Positions 37,321-47,146 of a stretch of 64,000 nt of DNA are shown here, one piece after another. This DNA comes from Phycisphaerales bacterium (GTDB lineage Bacteria; Planctomycetota; Phycisphaerae; Phycisphaerales; UBA1924): assembly GCA_029213305.1 (NCBI GenBank), contig JARGPA010000013.1:3096-67095 (forward strand), written 5' to 3'. The position numbers and the translations under genes are program-made. The stretch's first letter is position 1, and each line of letters begins with the position of its first letter. The notes beneath the pieces were generated by a model, which ran no database searches, was not told the DNA's origin, and worked only from the letters and a program-made list of their open reading frames with translations.

Positions 37321-37947
37321 ATGAGTATGATCAAAGAAATGATGACTACCGCCGCAGACTATTTCCCGATGCTGTTGCGCAAGCAAGCACCGAAGTTTGT
37401 GACCGAATCAGGCAACCCGGTATACGGGATTGTCGCTGAGTTCGATGAAACTCCAAAGGTGTTTAAAGCTGCAGCTCAGGTACGCGATGCAGGATATTCC
37501 AAATGGGATGTACATACACCGTTCCCGATCCATGACATGGAAGAAGCAATGGGTATTAAAACCACCAAGCTTCCATTGATGGCCGGCGGCGCCGCACTCA
37601 CTGGTTTATGCATCGCTGTGGTACTGCAGTGGGGCACTACAGACATCTTGTACCCAACAGTCGTACAAGGTAAACCATTCGAGGCATGGCAACCGTTCGT
37701 TCCCATCATGTTCGAACTTGCGATTCTTTGTACCGCATTCATGTGTATCTTCGGAATGCTCGCACTCAACGGGCTCCCAAGATGGCACCATCCTCTCTTC
37801 TCGCACGAGCGTTTCTATAGAGTTGGGAATGACCGGTTCTTCATCTCGATCGAATCAACAGATCCAAACTTCGATCCAATCAAGACAAAGCAGCTCCTCG
37901 AAAAAGCGGGCGGCACCGACATCACCCTGGTTGAGGATGTGAAGTAA
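37321..37947 (+). CDS. actD: alternative complex III subunit ActD
   Basis: DUF3341 family membrane subunit. The N-terminal cytoplasmic domain (residues about 30-75: GIVAEFDETPKVFKAAAQVRDAGYSKWDVHTPFPIH) is highly characteristic. Two membrane helices follow (about 84-105 and 120-145), then PRWHHPLFSHERF near 155 and a C-terminal domain resembling the N-terminal one. AAAGGGG precedes the ATG. ActD makes structural contacts with ActC and ActF in solved complexes; no cofactor is expected. Confidence 0.94.
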   Translation: MSMIKEMMTTAADYFPMLLRKQAPKFVTESGNPVYGIVAEFDETPKVFKAAAQVRDAGYSKWDVHTPFPIHDMEEAMGIKTTKLPLMAGGAALTGLCIAVVLQWGTTDILYPTVVQGKPFEAWQPFVPIMFELAILCTAFMCIFGMLALNGLPRWHHPLFSHERFYRVGNDRFFISIESTDPNFDPIKTKQLLEKAGGTDITLVEDVK

Positions 37948-38033
37948 CACATCATTCAATCCATTGATTTTCATGACGAGCACAACATGACGATGACCAT
38001 TCGTCAGACAAACATAGAGCGACAGGATTCAGC

Positions 38034-38846
38034 ATGATCCAAGCAGGCAACACAACCAAGTCAACAACAAGCTCACGGAACGGGTTCGCAGTGATTTGCG
38101 TACTCGCAGCCGTCGCACTTGTTTCGCCACTGGCTGGGTGTCGGGGTGATCGAACGGATAAACCACCCCGTCGATTCTTCCCAGACATGGACTATCAGCC
38201 CAAGCTCAAAGCTCAGAGCGAATCTGAGTTCTTCGCAGATGGTAGTTCACAACGTGAACCCGTCGCAGGCACAGTCGCCTTCGGTTCAAATGGACTCGTC
38301 CCATCAGGCGATGCCAAATGGGAACAAATGTATTCCAAAGACCGTAACGACATGCTTAAAGCAGATGAAACATACTACTTCGGGCTCGTTGCGGGTTCAG
38401 AAGATAGTTATGTAGAACGAATGCCTGTTGAAGTCACCCGTGATCTCATCGAACGAGGTAAAGAACGATTCAATATCTACTGTTCAATGTGTCACGGTTA
38501 CGACGGCCTCGGCGGCGACTCAGGCAGCGTAGGCCGCTTGATGAATGTTCGTCCAATCAATCTACTCGATGATAAATACCGTGATCTCTCGGGCGAGTTC
38601 GGTTCAGACGGATATCTCTTCCACATCGTCCGTGAAGGGCTCTGGTCACCCGACGGCACAAATCGAATGCCCGCATATGGACACGCGGTAAATGAGCAAG
38701 ACGCTTGGGCGATTGTTGCATACATCCGTACGCTTCAAAAAGCATTCGACGCGAAGGGCAGAAGACTTGGAAGCAACCAAGGCACTCAGACTCTTCAACA
38801 AGACGAAGATCAGATTGCCAGTTCCGCGAACGGAGGTGAAGGATGA
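38034..38846 (+). CDS. actE: alternative complex III subunit ActE, monoheme cytochrome c lipoprotein
   Basis: Passes electrons from ActA/ActB toward the oxidase. The signal peptide ends in a lipobox (SPLAGC, Cys36), so it is a lipoprotein. One heme site CSMCH lies near residue 152, with MPAY near 215 offering the distal Met. The stop codon overlaps the start of actF (ATGA). Confidence 0.92.
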   Translation: MIQAGNTTKSTTSSRNGFAVICVLAAVALVSPLAGCRGDRTDKPPRRFFPDMDYQPKLKAQSESEFFADGSSQREPVAGTVAFGSNGLVPSGDAKWEQMYSKDRNDMLKADETYYFGLVAGSEDSYVERMPVEVTRDLIERGKERFNIYCSMCHGYDGLGGDSGSVGRLMNVRPINLLDDKYRDLSGEFGSDGYLFHIVREGLWSPDGTNRMPAYGHAVNEQDAWAIVAYIRTLQKAFDAKGRRLGSNQGTQTLQQDEDQIASSANGGEG

Positions 38847-40171
38847 GCCAAATCCTCGCGAATAAACCAGCACCAGATATCACTGGGCTTCAAGATGCCG
38901 ATTGGCAAAATCGTCTGAATCAAATCGCAAGCGATCCACGCATGACCGAAGAGAACACAACACTCTCTTCAGCAAGCGCACGCAAAGTTGCATTGCCTTT
39001 GATTGGGATCGGTATTGTCGGGCTCGTCTTGACAATCATCGGCGCCTTCTCAGTCAACCTTCGTCATGCTCTGGGGGCATTCGAGATTGGTGTCTTTACC
39101 GCACTCGCGATTTCACTCGGATCGTTGTTCTGGGTCATGGTTTTCCACTCACTCAACGCGAGTTGGTCAATCACTCTTCGCAGACAGTTCGAGAACATTG
39201 CATCGATGATCTGGGTCCCGACCATCATGATTATCATCGTGGCCGCGATCGAAATCTTCCAAGGCGGCGTCCTTCTCCAATGGCTCAACCATTCCGAAGA
39301 ATACAACCATCTCCTTGAAGTGAAGAAACCATACCTCAACGCAAACTTCTTCATTGTTCGAATCATCATCTACGCAGTTGCATGGATCTTGATCTCGCGT
39401 TTGCTCTTGGGTTGGTCAAAGAAGACAGACGAAAGCGGCGATCGTTACTACGGCCGAAAAGCTCGTAAACTAGCAGGGTTCGCGATTCCTGTCTTTGCCT
39501 TCACAACAACATTCGCAGCGTTCGATTTCCTGATGTCGCTCGATTACCGATTCTTCTCCACCATGTGGGGTGTGTACTACTTCGCGTCATGCGGTCTTGC
39601 ATCAGTTTCAGCCGTTGCAATCGTCGCAACGATGCTCCGAAGAGCAGGAAAACTTGATGGATTGGTTACCGAAGAGCATTACCATGATCTCGGTAAACTT
39701 GTCTTCGCGTTCACCGTGTTCTGGGCATACATCAGCTTCTCGCAGTACTTCTTGATCTGGTACTCAAACATTCCTGAAGAAACTGCATGGTACACCAACA
39801 GACAACAATACGGTTGGCAATGGCTCTTCGTTGTCATGACAATCGGACACTTTGTTCTTCCGTTCTTGCTCCTCATCTGGCGCAAGATCAAACGAACACC
39901 CGTTCTTCTCTGTTCAATGAGTGTCTATATGTTGCTCATGGTTGTGATGGACATGACTTGGATCATCCGCCCAATGGTTGATATCCAATCTTCCGCAGTT
40001 GAATCAGCATCAAACGCAGGCGTGTTCGGTATCGTGCTCGATATCGCAGGCGTCGTCGGCGTACTCGGTATCTTCGCAGGGCTCGTTGCTCTCAAGGTTG
40101 CCAAGAGCCCATTGCTCCCAATCAAGGATCCAATGCTCCATGAATCAATGAAGCATAAGAACTATGTATAA
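38843..40171 (+). CDS. actF: alternative complex III subunit ActF
   Basis: Second NrfD-like integral membrane subunit, about ten helices. Typical ActF stretches are present, such as FWVMVFHSLNASWSITLRRQFENIA (near residue 93), FDFLMSLDYRFFSTMWGVYYFA (near 228) and FWAYISFSQYFLIWYSNIPEET (near 293). Starts at an ATGA overlap with actE. It is the last core subunit; a small extra gene and the oxidase genes follow. Confidence 0.94.
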   Translation: MSQILANKPAPDITGLQDADWQNRLNQIASDPRMTEENTTLSSASARKVALPLIGIGIVGLVLTIIGAFSVNLRHALGAFEIGVFTALAISLGSLFWVMVFHSLNASWSITLRRQFENIASMIWVPTIMIIIVAAIEIFQGGVLLQWLNHSEEYNHLLEVKKPYLNANFFIVRIIIYAVAWILISRLLLGWSKKTDESGDRYYGRKARKLAGFAIPVFAFTTTFAAFDFLMSLDYRFFSTMWGVYYFASCGLASVSAVAIVATMLRRAGKLDGLVTEEHYHDLGKLVFAFTVFWAYISFSQYFLIWYSNIPEETAWYTNRQQYGWQWLFVVMTIGHFVLPFLLLIWRKIKRTPVLLCSMSVYMLLMVVMDMTWIIRPMVDIQSSAVESASNAGVFGIVLDIAGVVGVLGIFAGLVALKVAKSPLLPIKDPMLHESMKHKNYV

Positions 40172-40257
40172 CACCCGTTCGCAAACGCGAGCGATAAATG
40201 AAAACCAAAGTCGGATACTGAATGTTCTCATCCGACAAAACCCCGGAGGGTCCAGCC

Positions 40258-40572
40258 ATGAGCGCTGATGGACACGATCAATGGCACCAACACACCGCAG
40301 ATGAGGGTGCCCCGCAACAGGAACACACCGCACAAGCAAGCGCAAAGGCGCTCGGAATGACATTCATCGGAATGACACTCGGAGTCCTCTTCGTCATCAT
40401 CGTGCTTGTCGTGTATTTCAATAACTACATGAGCAACTACAAAGCTTCGATTAATGAAAACACCGAAGATGCAGCAGCTGCTTGGGTAGAAAAACAAGAA
40501 ATCTTCGCAAAGATCGATGCACCAATCGAAGCAGCAATCGATGAAGTCATCGCAGATTATTCGAGCAACTAA
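40258..40572 (+). CDS. small single-pass membrane protein in the respiratory operon
   Basis: A 104-residue protein not assigned to a family. The start at 40258 is chosen because GGAGG lies eight bases upstream; an earlier ATG (40222) adds 12 residues without a site. The N-terminus is polar and His-rich (DGHDQWHQH), a membrane helix covers about residues 36-58 (GMTLGVLFVIIVLVVYF), and the C-terminal 45 residues are acidic and helical. The position between actF and the SCO gene, with no gap larger than about 85 bases, suggests a subunit or assembly factor of the complex III/oxidase assembly. That role is inference from context only. Confidence 0.75.
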   Translation: MSADGHDQWHQHTADEGAPQQEHTAQASAKALGMTFIGMTLGVLFVIIVLVVYFNNYMSNYKASINENTEDAAAAWVEKQEIFAKIDAPIEAAIDEVIADYSSN

Positions 40573-40592
40573 CGGATTCAACTTAGAACAAC

Positions 40593-41555
40593 ATGAACCA
40601 TCCATTGTGTGACAACCTGAAGATTATGCTGCTTGCTATCGCGAGTGTATTGCTCATCGCGCCGGTTGCATCTGGACAACGCCTGCTTGAACGAGGCGAA
40701 GTCAAAGAGCTCAATGGGGTCGAAGTTTCTGAACAACTCGGAAACCATGTGCCACTCGATGCAATTTTCACCAACTCAAATGGTGATGAGATTGAGTTTG
40801 GCTCATACTTCGACGGCGACACCCCTGTCATCTTGGTAATGGTTTACTACGAATGCCCAGTTGTTTGCCCTGTTGTTCTCTCGCAGTTGAGTGCTTCGCT
40901 CAATAAGCTCGATTACATTGCAGGGGAAGACTTCAAACTGCTCGTCGTGAGTTTCGATCAAGCTGAAACAACCACTCTTGCACTGGGAGAACGAACAAAG
41001 TTCCTTGATGGATACACCAAGGGCGCTGTGCAAGCAAGTCGCGATGGGATCGCGTTCCATACTGGGGATGTCGTCAATATCAGACGATTAGTCAACTCAG
41101 TTGGATTCGCGTTCAACCCACTCGATAACGGGGAATATTCACACCCGATCTCATTAATGATCTTGTCACCCAAGGGCAAAGTCACTCGATACATGTACGG
41201 GTTCGATTATCCTTCCCAAGAACTCAAGCTTTCATTGCTTGATGCATCACAAGGGAAAATCGCCGCGAGCTTGGGAGATCGATTACTTCACTTCTGTTAT
41301 CGATTCGATCCAACTGCTGGTTCGTACTCAATCCAAGCATTCAGAGTCATGCAAGTGGGGGCGCTATTGACAGTAGTGCTCATCATCATTGGACTCACCA
41401 TTTTGTTCATGGGAGAGCGTGTTCGTAGAAAACTCTACATCGCAAGTCTCGAAGAATCCCAAGACAATAACTCAGATCACCATACAGATTCACATTCATC
41501 AACAACCTCATCGAGTGCCTTTGGGACTCGAACAAACACAGGGCATGTGTCATGA
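40593..41555 (+). CDS. SCO1/SenC-type copper chaperone, C-terminally anchored
   Basis: Inserts copper into the CuA site of cytochrome oxidase subunit II. The thioredoxin-like fold carries the copper-binding CPVVCP (Cys88, Cys92) and a later His in SHPISLMIL (near residue 188). An N-terminal signal (about residues 10-28, ending ASG) and a second hydrophobic helix near 250-275 suggest a periplasmic domain held by one or two anchors. A His/Ser-rich tail follows. The C-terminal anchor is not universal in SCO proteins. The stop overlaps the coxB start (ATGA), consistent with its role on that subunit. Confidence 0.92.
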   Translation: MNHPLCDNLKIMLLAIASVLLIAPVASGQRLLERGEVKELNGVEVSEQLGNHVPLDAIFTNSNGDEIEFGSYFDGDTPVILVMVYYECPVVCPVVLSQLSASLNKLDYIAGEDFKLLVVSFDQAETTTLALGERTKFLDGYTKGAVQASRDGIAFHTGDVVNIRRLVNSVGFAFNPLDNGEYSHPISLMILSPKGKVTRYMYGFDYPSQELKLSLLDASQGKIAASLGDRLLHFCYRFDPTAGSYSIQAFRVMQVGALLTVVLIIIGLTILFMGERVRRKLYIASLEESQDNNSDHHTDSHSSTTSSSAFGTRTNTGHVS

Positions 41556-42742
41556 CGATGCCAACGCTAGCGAGCGGCCAACCAGATATTCTCCAAGAAA
41601 TGATCTTCGGAAAAACTCCTGCAGCTTCAGAAGCTGCGGCGTGGTCCGATGGTCTATTCATGATGATCACCTGGTTCTCCATCTTTTTCTTCGTTCTGCT
41701 CATGGGATTGATGGTGTACTTCACGATCAAGTACCGCCGCAGACCAGGGGTTCCTGCGCAGCCAAGTCCGCACCACAATACATTGCTCGAAATCTTCTGG
41801 ACGGTTGTGCCGTCCTCAAGTATGCTCGTGATGTTTGTTCTCGGATTCTGGGGATACTCATACAAAATCGTTTCACCTGATAACGCGATGGAACTTCGCA
41901 TTCAAGGAATGAAATGGTCATGGGTTGCAACATATCCAAATGGTGCGACTTCACCTGAAACACAAGCGCTCTCGAAGGTTGTTGATACCGAGAACCATAT
42001 TGTGACTCAAGGTAAGCAGTACCCAATCTTCTACATCCCCGAAGATACCGATGTGAAACTCAACATGATGGCAACAGATGTCATCCATTCATTCTGGATC
42101 CCCGAGTTCCGTACAAAGATGGATGTTGTTCCTAACCGGTATACCGGATATGGATTCCGAACTCCGAAACTCACTGCAAATGACACATACGCCCATCAAG
42201 AGACTGGTGAAGTCATGTCAGGTCGTGATATGTGGATCTTCTGTGCCGAATATTGCGGCGACGATCACTCACGAATGGCCGCAACTCTTCGTGTCGTTTC
42301 ACGCGAGGTGTACGATCAGAAGATGATCGATTGGGGTGTTCAGCTTTCCCCGATCGACGCGGGTGAAAAAATCTGGAAACAAGTCTGTGCAAGTTGTCAC
42401 CAAATTGACGGCACCAAACTTGTAGGTCCAACATGGAACTCCGTTGCAAACGCTGACGGCCAGTTCGGATACGGATATGCAGCAGAACTCACAGACGGCT
42501 CCACCGTCATGCGTGATGCAAACTATTACCGTGAATCAATCCTTGATCCAAATGCCAAGATCGTGAAGGGGTTTGCTCCCGCGATGGTGAGCTATCAAGG
42601 GATCTTGTCAGACGAAGACATTGACAATGTCATCGCGTTTATCCAATCGATTTCCGATCTGGATCCAAATGCAGATGAAAATACCGAATCAACTGAAGAC
42701 CCAGAGAGCCAGGCAGAAGAATCAGCCGGGAGTGAAACATGA
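41552..42742 (+). CDS. coxB: cytochrome c oxidase subunit II fused to cytochrome c (caa3 type)
   Basis: Receives electrons and passes them to subunit I. Two membrane helices (about residues 34-58 and 80-102) precede the cupredoxin domain with a complete CuA site: His179, Cys231, Glu233, Cys235, His239 and Met242. A fused monoheme cytochrome c domain follows with CASCH (Cys279, Cys282, His283) and a likely Met ligand in FAPAMVSY near residue 342. This fusion defines caa3 oxidases. The tail is acidic ([10 protein letters not shown]). Overlaps by ATGA with both the SCO gene before and coxA after. Confidence 0.96.
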   Translation: MTMPTLASGQPDILQEMIFGKTPAASEAAAWSDGLFMMITWFSIFFFVLLMGLMVYFTIKYRRRPGVPAQPSPHHNTLLEIFWTVVPSSSMLVMFVLGFWGYSYKIVSPDNAMELRIQGMKWSWVATYPNGATSPETQALSKVVDTENHIVTQGKQYPIFYIPEDTDVKLNMMATDVIHSFWIPEFRTKMDVVPNRYTGYGFRTPKLTANDTYAHQETGEVMSGRDMWIFCAEYCGDDHSRMAATLRVVSREVYDQKMIDWGVQLSPIDAGEKIWKQVCASCHQIDGTKLVGPTWNSVANADGQFGYGYAAELTDGSTVMRDANYYRESILDPNAKIVKGFAPAMVSYQGILSDEDIDNVIAFIQSISDLDPNADENTESTEDPESQAEESAGSET

Positions 42743-44529
42743 GTACGCTTGACGCAAACGCTGGACATCACGATGAAGGGTCATATCTCAGTGGCCCTCC
42801 AGGCATGATGGCCCGGATCTGGCAATGGGCAACGACTGTTGACCACAAGAAGATCGGGGTGATGTACCTCTTCGCGGTTCTCACAATGTTCTTCATCGGC
42901 GGCATGGCCGCGATGGCAGTTCGTTATGATCTGCTTGATCCGATCAGAACACAGACTGTTGAAACACTCAACGCTGCGGGAGATCTCGAAACTACGACGA
43001 TCACGACAGGTGAGTCTCTCAAAGAAATCATGAGCGGTCTCGGTATGGGCAAAGACCTAACCGAATCCCAGATTTACAACAGAGCATTCACCCTTCACGG
43101 TGCCGTGATGGTCTTTATGTTTATTGTGCCTTCTATTCCTGCATCTCTGGGTAACTTCTTTTTACCCATTATGCTCGGCGCCAAGGATGTTGCCTTCCCA
43201 CGACTCAACTTACTAAGTTGGTATATCTATGTGTTTGGTTGTCTGTTTGGGATAATGTCTATCCTGCTCGGCGGCGTCGACACAGGATGGACTTTCTATA
43301 CGCCCTACTCGACATCGACGGACGCTGACCATTGGCGAGTTGTTCTCATGGTCATGGCCGCATTCATCCTCGGGTTCTCATCGATCCTGACTGGTTTGAA
43401 CTTTGTTGTGACAGTCCACAAACTCCGAGCACCTGGTATGGGTTGGTTCGACATGCCACTCATGATCTGGGCGCTATATGCAACCTCGATTATTCAGGTT
43501 CTTGCAACACCGGTCATCGGGATTACTTTGTTGCTCCTCGTCTTTGAACGAATCATGCACATCGGTATCTTCGATCCCGCAATGGGCGGCGACCCAGTTC
43601 TCTATCAACACTTCTTCTGGTTCTATTCGCATCCAGTTGTGTATGTGATGATTTTACCTGCGATGGGTATCATCTCTGAGATCCTTGCAGTCCATTCTCG
43701 CAAGCATATCTTTGGATACCGCGCTATCGCGTTCTCCTCGTTGGGTATTGCTGGTGTGTCCTTCCTTGTATGGGGTCACCATATCTTTACCGCGATGGGC
43801 GAGCTCGCCGCGATCTTATTCTCTGGTTTGACATTCCTTGTTGCGATTCCAACCGCGATCAAGGTATTCAACTGGATCGCAACTCTCTACAAGGGTTCGA
43901 TTGTCATCAATACATCAATGTGTTACGCATTGATGTTCCTCTTCACCTTCTCAATCGGTGGACTTACAGGGTTGCCACTCGCAACTTTGGCAACCGATCT
44001 GCATCTCCATGATTCGTACTATGTTGTTGCTCACTTCCACTATGTAATGATGGGTGGTACAGTAATCGCATTCATGGGCGGCATTCACCACTGGTGGCCG
44101 AAGATGTTCGGGAAGATGTTCAATGAAAAAGGTGCAATGCTCGGAATGGCACTTGTATTCATTGGTTTCAATGTAACTTTCTTCACGCAGTTCTTCCTTG
44201 GTACACAAGGGATGCCTCGTCGATATGCAAACTATGTCGATGAGTTCCAAACACTCCATCAGATCTCAACCTACGGCTCATGGATCTTGCTCGCAGGATT
44301 CTTGGTTCACTTGGTTGTGTTTGTAGTGTCTTTGTACGCTGGAAAGAAAGCTCCTGCAAACCCATGGGGTGGATTGACACTTGAATGGGAGTGCGAGTCA
44401 CCTCCAATCGAGCACAACTTCCATCACGAGCCGATCGTTAAGCACGGCCCGTATGACTTTGAATCAGTTGTGCCGCCACATTGTGATCCCAAGGAATTCC
44501 CACTCCCAGAAAACGGTGGGCATCACTAA
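42739..44529 (+). CDS. coxA: cytochrome c oxidase subunit I, A2-type
   Basis: Catalytic heme-copper subunit reducing oxygen to water and pumping protons. Twelve or more helices with the family histidines: low-spin heme ligand in [10 protein letters not shown] (near residue 119), YSHPVVY (CuB His and cross-linked Tyr, near 298-304), [10 protein letters not shown] (CuB pair, near 346) and [17 protein letters not shown] (heme ligands, near 423-433). The YSHPxV form instead of GHPEV marks the A2 subfamily, in which the D-channel Glu is replaced by a Tyr-Ser pair. A 45-residue insertion between the first two helices is unusual. ATGA overlap with coxB. Confidence 0.96.
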   Translation: MSTLDANAGHHDEGSYLSGPPGMMARIWQWATTVDHKKIGVMYLFAVLTMFFIGGMAAMAVRYDLLDPIRTQTVETLNAAGDLETTTITTGESLKEIMSGLGMGKDLTESQIYNRAFTLHGAVMVFMFIVPSIPASLGNFFLPIMLGAKDVAFPRLNLLSWYIYVFGCLFGIMSILLGGVDTGWTFYTPYSTSTDADHWRVVLMVMAAFILGFSSILTGLNFVVTVHKLRAPGMGWFDMPLMIWALYATSIIQVLATPVIGITLLLLVFERIMHIGIFDPAMGGDPVLYQHFFWFYSHPVVYVMILPAMGIISEILAVHSRKHIFGYRAIAFSSLGIAGVSFLVWGHHIFTAMGELAAILFSGLTFLVAIPTAIKVFNWIATLYKGSIVINTSMCYALMFLFTFSIGGLTGLPLATLATDLHLHDSYYVVAHFHYVMMGGTVIAFMGGIHHWWPKMFGKMFNEKGAMLGMALVFIGFNVTFFTQFFLGTQGMPRRYANYVDEFQTLHQISTYGSWILLAGFLVHLVVFVVSLYAGKKAPANPWGGLTLEWECESPPIEHNFHHEPIVKHGPYDFESVVPPHCDPKEFPLPENGGHH

Positions 44530-44585
44530 CCCGACGCAAGTTTATTTCCCACCGGAGCCTTCGGGCATCGACAAGGGGTTGACAA

Positions 44586-45287
44586 ATGACCATGATTGAA
44601 ACTGACACATCAAGCGTTCCAGCACGCATCCTCAAGAGCCCAAAGCATTGGCGCAATCGCAAGGCCGCCTCTCATTGGCGCTCAGGTGATGAAGAGTTTG
44701 ACGCAGCCAAGTTCGGAATGTGGCTCTTCCTCTCTACCGAAGTGCTGCTCTTTGCAGGTATTTTCTGTGGATACGCCGTATTCCGATTGCTCTACCCAGA
44801 AGCATGGGCAAACGGTTCGCACTACCTCGATTGGCGCTTTGGCGCTGCGAACACCGCGGTTCTTCTGCTCTCTTCTTGGACCGCGGCAAACGCTGTCCGA
44901 TTAGCTCAGTTAGATAAGCAGTTTTGGTTCAAAGTGAACCTGGTGATCACAATCGTTTGTGCACTCTTGTTCTTGTTCATCAAGCTCAAGTTTGAATACA
45001 TGCTCAAGCTCCCCGCAGGGAAAGCTCCAGGTACATTCTTCTCGTACCCTATGGCGCACGATCCACACGAACCACTCTGGTGGTCGCTCTACTATGTCGG
45101 CACAGGAATCCACGCATTCCATGTCATCATCGGAGCAATCATCTTCGCAGTTGTTCTCTGGAGAGCTGTACGCTATCAGTCCTATGGACCGACTCAGTAC
45201 ACATTGGTTGAGAACTCAGCCCTCTACTGGCACATCGTCGACTTGATCTGGATCTTCCTCTTCCCATTGTTGTACCTGATTCATTAA
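44586..45287 (+). CDS. coxC: cytochrome c oxidase subunit III
   Basis: Seven-helix-family subunit that stabilises subunit I. Typical sequence: FGMWLFLSTEVLLFAGIFCGY near residue 42, NTAVLLLSSWTAANAV near 88, YYVGTGIHAFHVIIGAI near 172 and YWHIVDLIWIFLFPLLYL at the end. At 233 residues it matches the caa3-associated form. Starts 56 bases after coxA with a spacer containing AAGGGG. Confidence 0.95.
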   Translation: MTMIETDTSSVPARILKSPKHWRNRKAASHWRSGDEEFDAAKFGMWLFLSTEVLLFAGIFCGYAVFRLLYPEAWANGSHYLDWRFGAANTAVLLLSSWTAANAVRLAQLDKQFWFKVNLVITIVCALLFLFIKLKFEYMLKLPAGKAPGTFFSYPMAHDPHEPLWWSLYYVGTGIHAFHVIIGAIIFAVVLWRAVRYQSYGPTQYTLVENSALYWHIVDLIWIFLFPLLYLIH

Positions 45288-45340
45288 CAGATCAAAGATT
45301 ACATTTACCCTTACGATTACCGCTCACAAGAGATACAGCC

Positions 45341-46189
45341 ATGAGCCAAGACACAAACACAACTGCGAACTCGAATCTCGATTGGGACGCAAATGATCCA
45401 CACGGCATCAACCCCCATGACGACGATCACGGTCACTTCATTGCTGATTGGCGCATGCAAGTAGGGGTCTTGCTCGCATTGCTCGTGTTTACCGCACTCA
45501 CTGTTGGTTTCTATAACCTAGAGCAGTGGGTTGAAACCGCGTTTGAGATCACTCTTCCAAAGTGGATTAACATTGCAGGCGCTATGTCCATCGCACTCGT
45601 CAAGGGAATCCTTGTCGCCGCGTTCTTCATGCAACTCCGATACGATAAAGCGCTCAATACATTTGTAATGCTTTTCTGTCTCTTCTGTGTTTCATTGTTC
45701 CTCGGATTTGCGATGATCGATCTCGACAATCGTGGATGGATTGATGAAAACCGAGCAGTGGAAATTCAAGATGGTGGAGTAGGCGCAATGCTCAATGCTG
45801 CTTCTGCAGATGAAGCGTATTCAATCATTGTTGGACCGAAGGTTAACACTGCAGGGATGAGTCTTGTGCACTACGCTCGACTCCACGGGAATGAGAACGA
45901 GCACGGCCTTCTCTACTACCGAGAAAAAGGGAAAGAAGCCGAGTTCTGGGCGCATTTCTATGAAGGACATGCGACACATCGTGACTTGCTTGATGAACAT
46001 AACTTCTTTGAACAAATGGGTTTCGGGCATCATGACGGAACTTCAAGTGCAAACAAATCAGTACCTCGTCACGGACTTACACCAGGGCTCTTCTCAGATG
46101 TTGCACCAGTAACTGATGCACACAGTTCATCCCACGGCTCCTCCCACGAGAGCGAATCAGAAACAGAATCTCACGATGACGATCACTAA
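45341..46189 (+). CDS. cytochrome c oxidase subunit IV-like protein with long C-terminal extension
   Basis: Residues about 25-130 contain three membrane helices and the subunit IV/CoxD-like core (WINIAGAMSIALVKGILVAAFFMQLRYD, near 80-105). The position after coxC agrees. Usual members are about 100 residues; this one has another 150, predicted to be soluble and rich in His, Ser and charged residues (for example EHNFFEQMGFGHHDG and a Ser/His/Asp/Glu tail). The extension is not recognised and may be a lineage-specific addition. Overlaps the next gene by 14 bases in another frame. Confidence 0.8.
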   Translation: MSQDTNTTANSNLDWDANDPHGINPHDDDHGHFIADWRMQVGVLLALLVFTALTVGFYNLEQWVETAFEITLPKWINIAGAMSIALVKGILVAAFFMQLRYDKALNTFVMLFCLFCVSLFLGFAMIDLDNRGWIDENRAVEIQDGGVGAMLNAASADEAYSIIVGPKVNTAGMSLVHYARLHGNENEHGLLYYREKGKEAEFWAHFYEGHATHRDLLDEHNFFEQMGFGHHDGTSSANKSVPRHGLTPGLFSDVAPVTDAHSSSHGSSHESESETESHDDDH

Positions 46190-47048
46190 AGAAATCAATA
46201 CCTCTTCTGATCCAAAATCTGACAACAGAACCATCTATTGGGTACTCGTTGTAGTTTCTATTTTCGTTATTGTGATCTCAGGATTCGCACTCGCTAAACG
46301 CATCGGACAATATTACGATTCGTTCGAACATCCACTCTTTGCATATGTTCCGATCGCGAGCACATCATTTACATTCGCTGATAAGCCGATCACGATTGTA
46401 GAAGAAACAATCGATGACAAGCCGTTCCTTCATATCAAATACGGGACCGAGGCCTTGCTTCTTGAAGTTGTCATCCCACCTCAGCAACCTTTACCTTCAT
46501 TGTTTGATAGACAAAAAGACTGGTTCACAATGGTGTTCTTTGCTGATCGCTCAGGGATCACTCTCAGTGAGTTCACTGAAGGGATTTCTGCGGATGAAAT
46601 CAAACCAAGACTAGGGATTGTCACTCGCACTCCATTCGGAGTTGAACCTGCGAAGGAACCTAGATTTGAGAATCTCCAACAACCCGAAAACGCAAGCAGC
46701 GGAGATGTCCGTCGTGATCGCTGGCGCTTTGATTGTTATGAGCTCAATCGCGATGGAACAATCACTCACGAAGTAAAGAGATTCCCAGAGGACGGCCGGA
46801 GCTTGTTGCGTCGTCAGAACTACGCAAAGCTCAAAGGTGAAAACATCCCCGAACGAGGTGACGGCGAACTCGAAGAGTACACATGGGAATATGGCGCTGC
46901 TCACAAGGTTATGCCGAGAGCTCCTGCGATCACATTCGAAAAGCAAGCCCTTCGAGGAGCAGGATGGACACTTCCGACTGCTGCTGCTGGGTTCCTTGTG
47001 CTTGTGGTTTCGTTCTTCTTCGCGATCGCACCTACGCGCAGAGTCTAA
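46176..47048 (+). CDS. two-helix membrane protein at the end of the respiratory operon
   Basis: Not recognised. The start at 46176 is the first ATG compatible with the hydrophobic N-terminus and overlaps the preceding gene by 14 bases. Membrane helices lie near residues 19-42 and 264-285, enclosing a 220-residue presumably periplasmic domain (TFADKPITIVEETIDDKPFLHIKYG near 65-90). The placement after the oxidase subunits, with a terminator after it, makes it the last gene of the operon. A role in oxidase assembly or regulation is possible but unsupported by any motif. Confidence 0.7.
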   Translation: MTITKEINTSSDPKSDNRTIYWVLVVVSIFVIVISGFALAKRIGQYYDSFEHPLFAYVPIASTSFTFADKPITIVEETIDDKPFLHIKYGTEALLLEVVIPPQQPLPSLFDRQKDWFTMVFFADRSGITLSEFTEGISADEIKPRLGIVTRTPFGVEPAKEPRFENLQQPENASSGDVRRDRWRFDCYELNRDGTITHEVKRFPEDGRSLLRRQNYAKLKGENIPERGDGELEEYTWEYGAAHKVMPRAPAITFEKQALRGAGWTLPTAAAGFLVLVVSFFFAIAPTRRV

Positions 47049-47084
47049 AGAATCAAATCATTTTCTCCATTGACAATGCATAAA

Positions 47085-47113
47085 AAAATGCGTGCCCTAC
47101 AAGCACGCATTTT
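47085..47113. terminator. bidirectional intrinsic terminator
   Basis: Stem of 11 pairs (47085-47095 with 47103-47113, AAAATGCGTGC/GCACGCATTTT), loop of seven. A-rich on the left and T-rich on the right, between convergent genes, so it can end the act-cox operon and the OmpA-like gene. Confidence 0.9.
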
Positions 47114-47146
47114 CTAATTGAATCAGTTCATATTTGATTGAATCGT

